Positions 8,221 through 15,933 are shown, numbered from the stretch's first letter. The stretch is 39,047 nt of DNA from Mycobacterium sp. (GCA_019236925.1 JAFAID010000665.1:1-39047), one strand, 5' to 3'. Made by a program: numbers and translations. The notes: a model not told the origin generated them from the sequence alone.

Positions 8221-8709
8221 ATGCTTGAACTTCGCCAATGTTGCGGTCATCCTGGCAAAGTGGCCCCTCGCGAAAACCCGTTGCGCGGGATCCTTGATCC
8301 GGTGGCACGTAAGCTGAAGCTGCCATTCGCGACGCCGGACTTCATCGACCGGATCATCCGCGGAGGCGCGAACCAAGCCGGTCGACGAACGCTGCAGATG
8401 CTGCTCACCACGTGGGATGCCACCGGCGGCGGACCGTTCGCCGCCAGCGCGATCGCCACCGCCGGCCTGGCCAAGACGGTCGAGGTCGCGCAGAGTCTGT
8501 TCATCGGCCCGGTCTTCGATCCCTTACTCAAGGCGCTGGGCGCCGACCAGATCACGTTGCGCGCGGCGCTGTGTGCATCGCAGGTGGTCGGTATCGGCAT
8601 CATGCGCTACGGAGTGTGTGTCGAGCCGATCCACACCATGGACGTCGACACCCTGGTCGACGCGGTGGCACCCACGTTGCAGCGCTACCTCGTCGGCGAA
8701 ATATCCTGA
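8221..8709 (+). pseudogene. TetR-family regulator fragment: ligand domain without DNA-binding domain
   Basis: 162 aa from the ATG at 8221. The sequence matches the C-terminal effector-binding domain of actinobacterial TetR regulators, with typical blocks MLLTTWDATGGGPFAAS, LRAALCASQVVGIGIMRYGV and APTLQRYLVGEIS. TetR proteins carry an N-terminal helix-turn-helix of about 50 residues. Here nothing of it is present, and only 28 bases separate this frame from the dehydrogenase stop. It therefore cannot bind DNA as a normal TetR does. It is either a decaying pseudogene or, less likely, a retained ligand-binding protein that dimerises with another regulator. Its former targets were probably the neighbouring fatty-acid genes (inference). 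The stop lies one base from the convergent amidohydrolase stop. Confidence 0.65.
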
Positions 8710-8710
8710 T

Positions 8711-10012
8711 TCACGTTGCCGCATAGGAGATTTCGCCGCCCACGATTGTCGCAGCGATCATCCCGGCATCCAGCTCGGCCAACGCCGTTTCGGGCGGCAC
8801 GCTCAGCACGCAGAGGTCGCCTGGCTCTCCCGGCCGCAGGGTACGGGCCCGGGTAGGCTGGTCGGGGTAACCGAAGAACATCGTCAAAGCCGTTCGCGCC
8901 GAGACACGTTCGTCGGCGCCCAGCACGGCTCCGCTCGGTGTGGTGCGGTGCACCGCCGCCCGCATAGCTGCCCACGGGTCAGGTTGACCGAACGGCATAT
9001 CGGTGGACAAAGCGACGTGCACGTCAGCGCGAAGCAGTGACGCCACCCGCCAGAGTTGATCGTGCTCGGCCGCGGGCACCTCGTCGAGGTACTGATCACC
9101 GCGCTCGGCGACGAAGTTGGGCTGGGTTATCACGGTAACCGCGAGCTCGGCCAGGTCGGCCGCGCAGTCCGACGGCGCCACGGCGGCATGTTCGATGCGG
9201 TCGCGCGGGTGCGTGCCGGCTTGGCGCAGCGCGGCGATCGCCACCAGCAGCTGGGCCGCGGTGACACAGTGGATGGCGACCGGGCCGCCGCAGCGGTGCC
9301 GGTCGGCTATCCACTCGGCGAGCTGCTCGAGGTTCAGGGCGTCGTCGTGCAGGATGCGCTTGCCGGGGGCCAGGCAGTGCACGTGCTGGCGCAGATCACC
9401 GCGCCGGTGCAGTTCGGTCAATCGCACGATGTCGCTGACATCGAGATCCGGTGTGGCATCGGTGATTCCGGTGACTCCGTAGCGACTCAGCCGAGCACTG
9501 AGGTGGGACAGGTCAGTTGCCCCGCGGCGCAGCGCATCCGACCAAGAGTCGGCGCTGCGCAGCCGGCCGTCGGGATGCCCCGCCAGACCGACCCGGGCCA
9601 GGCCCGCGGAGTTCAGAATCCACAGCACCCCGCTGCGGTGCTGAACCCGCAGCGGCACGGTCGGCACCATCGCGTCCAGTGCCGCGCGGTCCAGCGGCCC
9701 GGCAACCGAATCGTGGTAGCCGACGGCGCGAATCCAACCGTCGTCGCCCGCCTCGGTACTCGCCAACAGGGCGGCCAACGCCGCACGGTCGCGTACCTGC
9801 GGCGGTCCGACCCGAACCGAGGTCGCGGCGGCCGCCGCGGAATGCAGGTGTACGTGGTGATCGTGCAGTCCGGGCAGCACGGTTCCGCCGGCGGCGTCGA
9901 ACACGTCCTCGCCGCGTCGGGGGGTCAACGTGTCGGCCACGTCGTCGATGCGTGCACCCACCCGGAGGTCGACGACCACACCGTCTAGCGTCGTCGCCCG
10001 CTGAATCAGCAT
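8711..10012 (-). CDS. Amidohydrolase family protein (Amidohydrolase_3 / YtcJ-like)
   Basis: 433 aa metal-dependent hydrolase. The N-terminal composite beta domain leads into LPGLHDHHVHLHS at about residues 50-60, where the HxH pair ligates metal. Later come GVTGITDATPDL, a conserved His in GPVAIHCVTAAQ, DRIEHAA, and the catalytic Asp in ALSTDMPFG. The end, RTLRPGEPGDLCVL, is the family's closing motif. It should hydrolyse an amide, lactam or cyclic C-N bond in the cytosol; the substrate cannot be told. The ATG at 10012 lies within the end of the upstream CoA-transferase gene (7-base overlap), so both are translated together. The context suggests a ring-opening or deacylation step in a catabolic route, as inference only. 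Confidence 0.85.
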   Translation of the reverse strand: MLIQRATTLDGVVVDLRVGARIDDVADTLTPRRGEDVFDAAGGTVLPGLHDHHVHLHSAAAAATSVRVGPPQVRDRAALAALLASTEAGDDGWIRAVGYHDSVAGPLDRAALDAMVPTVPLRVQHRSGVLWILNSAGLARVGLAGHPDGRLRSADSWSDALRRGATDLSHLSARLSRYGVTGITDATPDLDVSDIVRLTELHRRGDLRQHVHCLAPGKRILHDDALNLEQLAEWIADRHRCGGPVAIHCVTAAQLLVAIAALRQAGTHPRDRIEHAAVAPSDCAADLAELAVTVITQPNFVAERGDQYLDEVPAAEHDQLWRVASLLRADVHVALSTDMPFGQPDPWAAMRAAVHRTTPSGAVLGADERVSARTALTMFFGYPDQPTRARTLRPGEPGDLCVLSVPPETALAELDAGMIAATIVGGEISYAAT

Positions 10013-11214
10013 GGCGTACAGAGTCTCTCGGACACGATATGGCGCACTGCCGCGTTGTCGGCCCCGAGCGGCGACGCTGACGGGCCAGCTGGCGGTGGTT
10101 GGGGCCGGGCGACCGGGATCGCGGAAGACGACAATGCCCGCGACGTCCGCGGCAGCGCGGCGTACGTCGCGGCGACCTGCGCCATCGACACGTCAATCAG
10201 CTCGCCGCCGCCGCGGTGCAGCGATTGCCCCACCGCTCGCGCCGCCTCTAGTCCGCTCAACGGGTCGGCGATCGCGTCGCCGCAGAACACCGGTCCTTGC
10301 GTACCAGCACCGACCAGCCCGCCCGCCACCGCGGCGTCGTCGCCGAACGCCGAGCGGTACGGCTGTCCTCGGTAACCGCTGATGCGCAACCAGATTCGCC
10401 CGGCCCGGCCGGGCACGTCGTCGGCGCTCAGCTGGCGACGCCGCAGCGCCGCCGGACGGGAGCCCTCGATGACGATGTCGGCGGTGTTTAACAGCTGGCG
10501 TAACGCCCCGGCGTCGTCGTCGAAATCCACGGTGTAAGAGAGCTTTCCGAAGTTCATCCAATCGAAGAAGGCGGGCTCGCCGCTACGGGTGCCGTCAGGT
10601 CGGTTCGGGCTTTCCACCTTGACGACGACGGCGCCGGCGCGAGCGAGCAACTGCGCGCACAACGGTCCCGCCCACAGTGACGACATGTCGGCGACCAGCA
10701 GCCCGTCCACACCCCGCGGCCGGGCGGCGCCGCCAGACCGTCGCACCGCCGGCGGCTGGGCGGAGACTTCCTCCAGCCCCGCTACCGCGATATCCAGCAG
10801 CTGGCCGCGGGCAACCACGGTCTCAGTCGAACGCGTTGCCGCCCAACCAAACAGCAGCGTCCACGGGTCGTCGGGAACCGCGTCGGCCTCCACCAGCGCG
10901 GGCAGCGCCGCCACGTCTTCCGCGCGCGGCAGCGCGATCGCAGCCCAGCCGTCGGCGGTGGCCAGCAGCCGGGTGGCACCGCCCGCCGCGATGCGACCGT
11001 TGCGGGTCAGGCCAAGGATTCCGGCCCGGCCCGCCAACATCGTCGCGGCGTCGACCTCAACACCGAGAAGCCCGGCGATATCGGCGGTTACCCGCCGGGC
11101 TTCGGCCAGCACAGCGGCGCGCGAGAAGTCCGGCTCCCCGTCGGGCGGGCCGGTCAAATAGGCCAGCCCGCTGCCGGCCCAGTCTGACGCTGCCGCCTGG
11201 TCCACGCCCACCAT
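10006..11214 (-). CDS. CaiB/BaiF-type (family III) CoA transferase with permuted domain order
   Basis: 402 aa. The residues that begin ordinary CaiB proteins (GLLVADMSSLWAGPLCAQLL, followed by GAVVVKVESPNRPDGTR) start only at about residue 170. The preceding segment resembles the usual C-terminal part: ATRLLATADGWAAIALPR and the following helical stretch. The domain order is therefore swapped relative to textbook family III transferases. Such permuted forms exist in actinobacteria, as far as I recall. The expected reaction is transfer of CoA between acyl groups, or racemisation of 2-methylacyl-CoA. The start is ATG at 11214, 26 bases after the MaoC-like gene, and its end overlaps the amidohydrolase start. 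All three genes form one minus-strand operon. Confidence 0.82.
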   Translation of the reverse strand: MVGVDQAAASDWAGSGLAYLTGPPDGEPDFSRAAVLAEARRVTADIAGLLGVEVDAATMLAGRAGILGLTRNGRIAAGGATRLLATADGWAAIALPRAEDVAALPALVEADAVPDDPWTLLFGWAATRSTETVVARGQLLDIAVAGLEEVSAQPPAVRRSGGAARPRGVDGLLVADMSSLWAGPLCAQLLARAGAVVVKVESPNRPDGTRSGEPAFFDWMNFGKLSYTVDFDDDAGALRQLLNTADIVIEGSRPAALRRRQLSADDVPGRAGRIWLRISGYRGQPYRSAFGDDAAVAGGLVGAGTQGPVFCGDAIADPLSGLEAARAVGQSLHRGGGELIDVSMAQVAATYAALPRTSRALSSSAIPVARPQPPPAGPSASPLGADNAAVRHIVSERLCTPC

Positions 11215-11240
11215 TGTGCGCGCGACCGCCGGTCAGCGGC

Positions 11241-12248
11241 TTAGAACTGCAGCGCGGTGAACCGCCAGTCCAGCACCTGCCGCGGCTCAGCGTCTGGCTC
11301 GGAGGCCGCGTAGACCAGCGACCGCAATCCCAGCACTCCGCCGTTGTCGGTCGGCTCGGCGGAGTCGATGTGCAGCTCGCTGTAGAGGGTGTCGCCCTCA
11401 TAGACCGGGGCGGTGTGGTCGCAGGACTGCCAGCCCAGCACCATCGCCAAGTTGGGCAATAGCCGACTGGCTTGGGCCAGCGCCAGCCCGATGGTGTGCC
11501 CGCCGTAGACCAACCGGCGTCCGCCGATACGCGAATCATGGTGAACTGCAGCAATATTCAGAGTCAGACGGGCCAATTCTGGTGCGCTGCTGACCACGTC
11601 GGCACTGCTGTGCAGCACGGTGCCCGTCAGGTTGGCATCGAAGTGCGGTCCGGGGATGCGCTCGCGGAACACCTCGCCGTGCCAGTCGTCGACAGCCGAC
11701 GGCGGCGGGCCGAGATCGGCACCGACTTTCGACAAGTTGTCGGCGTGCTCCGCGTCGTTGGGGCCGGCACCCGGGCTCAGCGGCAGCATCGCGCAGCGGT
11801 AGAAGTCCAGGATCAGCCGATCGGCCTGGTCGGTGGTGGTCATCCGCAGCGCCACCAGCCCGGTGGGCGCCCGGTCGGGTTTCGCCGAGTTCTTCTTCAA
11901 CCCCACCACCTCGGTGCGGGTGAACAGCGTGTCGCCGATGGCCGGGAATCGGTAGAACACCAGGCCGCGGTAGAACAGGTTGGCCTTCACATGTTGGGTG
12001 ACCAGCGTCGACTGCCCGATCGCGACGTCGCAGACCAGCCCGGGGTGGGCCAGCGGCGCAGTCGACCCGGTGACCGCCGCCGAGAGCTCGGCGTCCAGCG
12101 GCAACCGCAACCGGTCGCCGAGGATGCTCTGGTGGACGGCGGCCAGCCCCGGGGTCAACGTCATCGCGGGCGCGCCGACGAAGACCTGGCCGGTCTGCAG
12201 CTCGTCGAAGTAGGGGCCGGTGGTCATCGTTGACGCGTACCCGGGCAT
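11241..12248 (-). CDS. MaoC-like double hot-dog hydratase (Rv0216-type)
   Basis: 335 aa, very close to the length I recall for M. tuberculosis Rv0216, a double hot-dog protein of known structure. The sequence runs GPYFDELQTGQVF at the start, a first hot-dog with TLVTQHVKANLFYRG, and a second with LNIAAVHHDSRIGGRRLVYGGHTIG. The (R)-hydratase signature is only partly kept: His and Asp are visible, while the preceding Asp of the classical motif is not. Enoyl-CoA hydration is likely but not certain. The start is ATG at 12248; a second ATG at 12227 is possible. It is divergent from fadE3 with only 14 bases between the starts, so the two promoters must overlap. It leads the CaiB-amidohydrolase operon. 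Confidence 0.88.
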   Translation of the reverse strand: MPGYASTMTTGPYFDELQTGQVFVGAPAMTLTPGLAAVHQSILGDRLRLPLDAELSAAVTGSTAPLAHPGLVCDVAIGQSTLVTQHVKANLFYRGLVFYRFPAIGDTLFTRTEVVGLKKNSAKPDRAPTGLVALRMTTTDQADRLILDFYRCAMLPLSPGAGPNDAEHADNLSKVGADLGPPPSAVDDWHGEVFRERIPGPHFDANLTGTVLHSSADVVSSAPELARLTLNIAAVHHDSRIGGRRLVYGGHTIGLALAQASRLLPNLAMVLGWQSCDHTAPVYEGDTLYSELHIDSAEPTDNGGVLGLRSLVYAASEPDAEPRQVLDWRFTALQF

Positions 12249-12262
12249 GCCAACATGACCGT

Positions 12263-13420
12263 ATGAGCGGAGGGCTGAACGACGACGAGGCGATGCTGGT
12301 CGAGACGGTGCGTCAGTTCGTCGACAAAGAAGTCAAACCGACGGTCCGTGAGCGGGAGCATGCCAACGAGTATCCCGAAGCGTGGATCGAGCAGATGAAG
12401 CGCATCGGCATCTACGGGCTGGCCATCCCCGAGGAGTACGGCGGCGCACCGGTGTCGATGCCGTGCTATGTGCTGGTGACCCAGGAGCTGGCGCGCGGCT
12501 GGATGAGCCTGGCGGGCGCGATGGGCGGGCACACGGTGGTGGCCAAGCTGCTCACCCTGTTCGGCACCGAGGAGCAGAAGCGGCAGTACTTGCCGCCGAT
12601 GGCCACCGGCGAGCTGCGGGCCACGATGGCGCTCACCGAGCCCGGCGGTGGCAGCGATTTGCAGAACATGTCGACCACCGCGCTGCCAGACGGTCCAGAG
12701 GACCTGGTCGTCAACGGCTCCAAGACCTGGATCAGCAACGCCCGACGTTTGGGATTGATCGCACTGCTGTGCAAGACCGACCCGGCCGCCACGCCGCGAC
12801 ATAAGGGCATTTCGGTGCTGCTCGTCGAACACGGCCCGGGGCTCACGGTGTCGCGGGATCTGCCCAAGCTGGGTTACAAGGGGGTGGAGACCTGCGAGCT
12901 GTTGTTCGACGGCTACCGGGTGCCGGCCTCGGCGATCCTCGGCGGCCACGCGGGCAAAGGTTTTTCGCAGATGATGAAAGGCCTTGAGACGGGCCGGATT
13001 CAGGTCGCAGCACGCGCGCTCGGCGTGGCGACCGCGGCGCTGGAGGATGCGCTGGCCTACGCGCAGCAGCGGGAGAGTTTCGGCCAGCCGATCTGGAAGC
13101 ATCAGGCCGTCGGCAACTACCTGGCCGAGATGGCGACCAAACTCACCGCCGCCCGCCAGCTCACCCGTTACGCCGCCGAGCGCTATGACAGCGGCGAGCG
13201 CTGCGATATGGAGGCCGGGATGGCCAAGCTGTTTGCCTCCGAAGTGGCGATGGAGATCGCGCTCAACGCCGTGCGCATCCACGGCGGCTACGGATACTCC
13301 ACCGAATACGACGTCGAGCGCTACTTCCGCGACGCCCCGTTGATGATCGTCGGCGAAGGCACCAACGAGATTCAGCGCAACGTGATCGCCGCACAGCTGG
13401 TGTCCCGGGGCGGCATCTGA
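12263..13420 (+). CDS. fadE3: Acyl-CoA dehydrogenase FadE3
   Basis: 385 aa from the ATG at 12263 (MSGGLNDDEAM). Canonical ACAD: EEYGGAPVSMP, MALTEPGGGSDLQNM, VVNGSKTWISNARR, FGQPIWKHQAVGNY, RIHGGYGYSTEYDVERY and VGEGTNEIQRNVIA. The catalytic Glu of the GEGT motif is present (about residue 365), unlike in the two dehydrogenases near 6-8 kb. It should oxidise acyl-CoA to trans-2-enoyl-CoA with FAD, passing electrons to ETF. A TTG at 12230 in frame would extend it by 11 residues but runs into the divergent MaoC-like gene. The symbol follows the synteny with lipW, the MaoC-like gene and fadD4. A candidate terminator hairpin lies 55 bases after the stop. Confidence 0.9.
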   Translation: MSGGLNDDEAMLVETVRQFVDKEVKPTVREREHANEYPEAWIEQMKRIGIYGLAIPEEYGGAPVSMPCYVLVTQELARGWMSLAGAMGGHTVVAKLLTLFGTEEQKRQYLPPMATGELRATMALTEPGGGSDLQNMSTTALPDGPEDLVVNGSKTWISNARRLGLIALLCKTDPAATPRHKGISVLLVEHGPGLTVSRDLPKLGYKGVETCELLFDGYRVPASAILGGHAGKGFSQMMKGLETGRIQVAARALGVATAALEDALAYAQQRESFGQPIWKHQAVGNYLAEMATKLTAARQLTRYAAERYDSGERCDMEAGMAKLFASEVAMEIALNAVRIHGGYGYSTEYDVERYFRDAPLMIVGEGTNEIQRNVIAAQLVSRGGI

Positions 13421-13438
13421 TCACCGGAGGCTTTTTGA

Positions 13439-13543
13439 ATGAGCATCCGACCTCCGCTCGAGCTTGCGGTGCGTGTCGGTGCATGGTGGGGCACCGAAAG
13501 CATTTTCAGCTCGGCAGTTATTCAGCGCCCTCGAGTTTGGTGA
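13439..13543 (+). CDS. Possible short ORF (34 aa) with a strong ribosome-binding site
   Basis: ATG at 13439 is preceded by ACCGGAGG eight bases upstream. It opens a 34-codon frame (MSIRPPLELAVRVGAWWGTE and so on), stopping at 13543. The start site is good, but the reading frame runs through a hairpin that looks like a terminator and into the 3' end of the opposite gene. It may be the stump of a gene that once followed fadE3, or chance. No family is recognised. Confidence 0.2.
   Translation: MSIRPPLELAVRVGAWWGTESIFSSAVIQRPRVW
13476..13497. terminator. Candidate terminator hairpin after fadE3
   Basis: TCGGTGC (13476-13482) and GCACCGA (13491-13497) form a perfect 7-bp stem with an 8-nt loop. 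On the plus strand it is followed by AAGCATTTT. It lies between the convergent fadE3 stop (13420) and the small gene stop at 13518, so it could act in both directions. Confidence 0.4.
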
Positions 13544-13763
13544 GTTCGTCGTCGAACAACGCGCTCTTGTAACGGAGCTCTTGCTTCACATCACCCACAT
13601 ACTCCGGCACCAGTCTCAGTTGTTTGACGATTTCTTCAGCCACATGGTGCGGATGATCGGAGAGCCGGGTGGCTCCACAACCACATTTCGCGCCTGAATT
13701 GTCATGACCCTCGTTGCTGTGCTGGTCGATGATCTGACGGAGATGTTCGATGAGATCGATCAT
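13518..13763 (-). CDS. Small hypothetical protein with Cys/His-rich segment
   Basis: 81 aa, not recognised as a named family. The ATG at 13763 has AGG about nine bases upstream (GATAGGTGTGACTC). The middle reads CGCGATRLSDHPHHVAEEIV: two Cys in CGC and three His in HPHH-type spacing. This could bind a metal ion or simply be a small soluble fold. The C-terminal half is amphipathic helix (VKQELRYKSALFDDELTKLE). Amino-acid content is less biased than in the shadow frames around it, which supports a real gene. It stands alone between fadE3 and the YihY gene, in an AT-richer pocket. The function is unknown. Confidence 0.6.
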   Translation of the reverse strand: MIDLIEHLRQIIDQHSNEGHDNSGAKCGCGATRLSDHPHHVAEEIVKQLRLVPEYVGDVKQELRYKSALFDDELTKLEGAE

Positions 13764-13800
13764 GAGTCACACCTATCTCAATGAATAACTGCCGAACCCC

Positions 13801-13817
13801 TAGGAACCGCTTTCCTA
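13801..13817. promoter_or_regulatory. Palindrome upstream of the small Cys/His gene
   Basis: TAGGAA (13801-13806) and TTCCTA (13812-13817) form an inverted repeat with a 5-base spacer, about 40 bases upstream of the minus-strand start at 13763. The stretch is AT-rich for this genome. It could be an operator or part of an alternative sigma-factor promoter; no named consensus fits well. Confidence 0.25.
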
Positions 13818-13870
13818 AAATACCTCGTCGGGGTTGCGCATCTTGTCCCACCATGTGCACCGCTTCCCGG

Positions 13871-13890
13871 CCTGCGAGTCAAGTCGCAGG
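13871..13890 (-). terminator. Hairpin spanning the stop codon of the YihY gene
   Basis: CCTGCGA (13871-13877) and TCGCAGG (13884-13890) form a perfect 7-bp stem with a 6-nt loop. The loop contains the TGA stop of the minus-strand YihY gene. It probably terminates or stabilises the 3' end of that transcript. There is no T-run after it. Confidence 0.4.
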
Positions 13891-14814
13891 TTCCGACTTG
13901 CTCACAGTTGCGGAGCTGGGAGGCTCGACGGGCATCGCGCGCAGGTTGTCTGGTGAGGTCGCCGCCCACGCGGTGGCGAACAAGACGAGCCGAGCAGTGA
14001 TGTAGGCGAACACCATCACGCCCAGTACCGGCCCGAACGTCGCGGCGGCCGGACTTTTGAGGACCGAGCGCAGATAGATCGAGGCAATCTGTTTAAGCAC
14101 CTCGTAGCCGATCGCGGCGATCAGCCCGGCCCGGATCGCGCTGGCGAAGCTGCTGGACTCCCACGGCAGCCGCGCGATCATCCAGGTGAACAACAGCCAC
14201 GACACGAGGAAAGCGATGAGCAGCGAAACACCGCGGAGTATCCCGTCCAGCAGCGGAAAGTCATGGACACCAAGCCATCCCAGCACGGTACGCATCACCT
14301 TTGGGTCGCCCAGCGCGGTCAGCCCGACGCTGGTGATAATCGCCAAAAACGCCGACACCATGGCTGCCAGATCGGACAGCTTGATGCGTACGAAGCCGGC
14401 CGGCTTTCCGTATTGGTGCCACATCTGGCTGAGCGCTTTGCGCAGGTTTTCCACCCAGCCCAGACCGGCCCAGGCCGCGGTGGTCAGACCGATGATGCCG
14501 ACTGAAGCGCGCGAGTTGATCGCCGAGTCAACCAAATCGATCAGCTGCTGTCCGAATTCCGCCGATACCGAGGCCCTGATCCGACGATCGATGTCGGCCA
14601 GCAGGTCGGGCTGGCGCGATAGGACGAATCCGCCGACCGCGAAACCGACCATCAGCAGCGGGAACAACGCGAAGACCGTGTAGTAAGTGATCCCGGCTGC
14701 ATAAAAGTTGCCATCGCAGTCGTTGTAACGCTCGTTCGCGCGCATCACGTGGTCGAACCAGCCGTAGCGGGACCGCAGGCGGTCCAGGATTCCCGGTTTG
14801 GCGGATTCGCTCAT
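13879..14814 (-). CDS. YihY/BrkB-family integral membrane protein
   Basis: 311 aa. The start is ATG at 14814 (MSESAKPGILDRLRSRYGWF), with GAGAGG five bases upstream; longer in-frame starts lack this. Family hallmarks: NFYAAGITYYTVFALFPLLM in the first membrane helix, a central polar region (DIDRRIRASVSAEFGQQL), GLGWVENLRKALSQMW, and about six membrane helices ending at residue ~285. The family was once mislabelled ribonuclease BN; its real role is unclear, possibly transport or envelope integrity. The tail (about 25 residues) is polar, Pro/Ser-rich and cytoplasmic. It is a single-gene unit in the accessory stretch between fadE3 and the echA-fadD4 operon. Confidence 0.88.
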   Translation of the reverse strand: MSESAKPGILDRLRSRYGWFDHVMRANERYNDCDGNFYAAGITYYTVFALFPLLMVGFAVGGFVLSRQPDLLADIDRRIRASVSAEFGQQLIDLVDSAINSRASVGIIGLTTAAWAGLGWVENLRKALSQMWHQYGKPAGFVRIKLSDLAAMVSAFLAIITSVGLTALGDPKVMRTVLGWLGVHDFPLLDGILRGVSLLIAFLVSWLLFTWMIARLPWESSSFASAIRAGLIAAIGYEVLKQIASIYLRSVLKSPAAATFGPVLGVMVFAYITARLVLFATAWAATSPDNLRAMPVEPPSSATVSKSEPAT

Positions 14815-15160
14815 AGCCCTCTCGCGGACGACAGACGTTGTGGCAGCAACCCTAGCTTTGTCGTCGCATCGCGCGATCGTGTTCGCGGCCACGGCGCGGT
14901 CACACGTCGCCGTGCCGACCAGCATCGCCGCCAAATCGGCCGGCGCCCGGTGTCTTTTTCAGATCGCCGCGACCGCGCGCGATTTAACGCCAGACAAGCC
15001 GTCGCCTATTGAAAAACAGCCAAGCCGAAGTACTAGCCAGCCGAAAACCCGCTGATCGTCGCGCATTGCATGCCCTCAATCGGCATCCTTCAATGAACCT
15101 GGCCGAAGTCAGGTTTGACGCGTCCGCGACCTGATACAGGCCACTAGCTAGCGCGCAAGG
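14815..15160. other. Non-coding gap between YihY and HdeD genes
   Basis: 346 bases without a convincing gene. It holds the promoter region of the YihY gene, a hairpin at 15096-15115 and a short palindrome CTAGCTAG near 15145. Frames across it are short and carry no recognisable motif. Nothing else can be supported. Confidence 0.6.
15096..15115 (-). terminator. Candidate terminator downstream of HdeD gene
   Basis: AACCTG (15096-15101) and CAGGTT (15110-15115) form a 6-bp stem with an 8-nt loop containing TTCG when read on the minus strand. It lies about 45 bases past the minus-strand stop at 15161. Weak, without a T-tract. Confidence 0.3.
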
Positions 15161-15781
15161 TCACGCCGCGGCAGCATGTTCGAAAGACTTCTCGAACTTC
15201 CGCGCATCGCTACGCAAGGAGATCCCCGACACGATTTCCAGCACCCCGATGATGATCAGCCAGACGCCGGCCACCAGAATCAACACGGAGATCGAGTCGA
15301 ACGGGTAGGCAAGGACCACGATGCCGGCGATGACGCTGACGATGCCGAAGAAGATCGCCCAGCCCCGCCCGGGAAAAGCGTGATCGCTGATCGCAGCCGC
15401 CGCTGCCGACACGCCGCGGAAGACGAATCCGATCCCGATCCAGATGGCGAGCAGCAGGACTCCGTAGCCCTCCTCAAAGTGGCGAAATGCCAGCACCGCC
15501 AGGATTATCGACGCCGCGGCGCTTACCAGCAGCAAGACCCTGGCGGCGGCCGAGGCGACCGGCAGGCTTACTGCGGCGATGAACTCTGCGACGCCGGACA
15601 GGGCGAGAAACACGCCGAACAAGACGGCCGCGACAATGATCGAGGGTCCCGGATATACCAACATGACGACGCCGAGGATCACATTGAGGACGCCGAAGAC
15701 AATCTCGACGGTCCAGAGGCGTTGGAACAGCTGCTTAGCGTTAGCCGAGTGTGTAGTCGCGTTAGCCGAGTGTGTAGTCAT
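15161..15781 (-). CDS. HdeD-family (DUF308) membrane protein
   Basis: 206 aa with six predicted membrane helices in three hairpins, as in the acid-resistance protein HdeD. Helices begin near VEIVFGVLNVILGVVMLVY, SIIVAAVLFGVFLALSG, LLLVSAAASIILAV, LLAIWIGIGFVFRG, AIFFGIVSVIAGIVVLAY and ILVAGVWLIIIGVLEIVSG. The role is probably membrane or acid stress; no enzyme motif. Oddity: the N terminus contains a perfect 21-bp tandem duplication, giving TTHSANA twice. There is no clear Shine-Dalgarno before the ATG at 15781. It is a lone gene in the accessory stretch, next to a fadE scrap. Confidence 0.88.
   Translation of the reverse strand: MTTHSANATTHSANAKQLFQRLWTVEIVFGVLNVILGVVMLVYPGPSIIVAAVLFGVFLALSGVAEFIAAVSLPVASAAARVLLLVSAAASIILAVLAFRHFEEGYGVLLLAIWIGIGFVFRGVSAAAAAISDHAFPGRGWAIFFGIVSVIAGIVVLAYPFDSISVLILVAGVWLIIIGVLEIVSGISLRSDARKFEKSFEHAAAA
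15738..15779. repeat. Two perfect 21-bp tandem copies in the HdeD coding start
   Basis: The unit beginning GCGTTAGCCGAG and ending TGTAGTC occurs at 15738-15758 and again, without mismatch, at 15759-15779. Being 21 bp long, it keeps the reading frame and duplicates seven residues (TTHSANA) directly after the start codon. Perfect identity suggests a recent event or an active slippage site. Confidence 0.85.
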
Positions 15782-15888
15782 CGTAATAGTTTTACATGCG
15801 TAGAACCGAGGAGGGGCGCTTTCACTTTCTTCAGCATTTGCGGGTGAGAATGAGCTACTATGCTCTGATCTCGGGCTAGGCGTTGCGC

Positions 15889-15933
15889 GGAGGCCGGGAT
15901 GGTCAAGCTGTTCGCCTCCGAAGTGGCGATGGA
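15889..15933 (+). pseudogene. 45-bp scrap of an acyl-CoA dehydrogenase gene
   Basis: The 45 bases here match fadE3 at 13210-13254 with only two differences and encode EAGMVKLFASEVAM, an ACAD motif. The sequences diverge abruptly on both sides and no dehydrogenase frame continues. It is the remains of a fadE gene or of a duplication of the nearby fadE3. One change is silent and one gives Ala to Val, so it could also derive from another fadE paralogue. Confidence 0.6.

Noticed and set aside
12224..13282. A 352-codon minus-strand frame
   Set aside because: It is antisense to fadE3, whose motifs are complete; the composition is that of a shadow frame.
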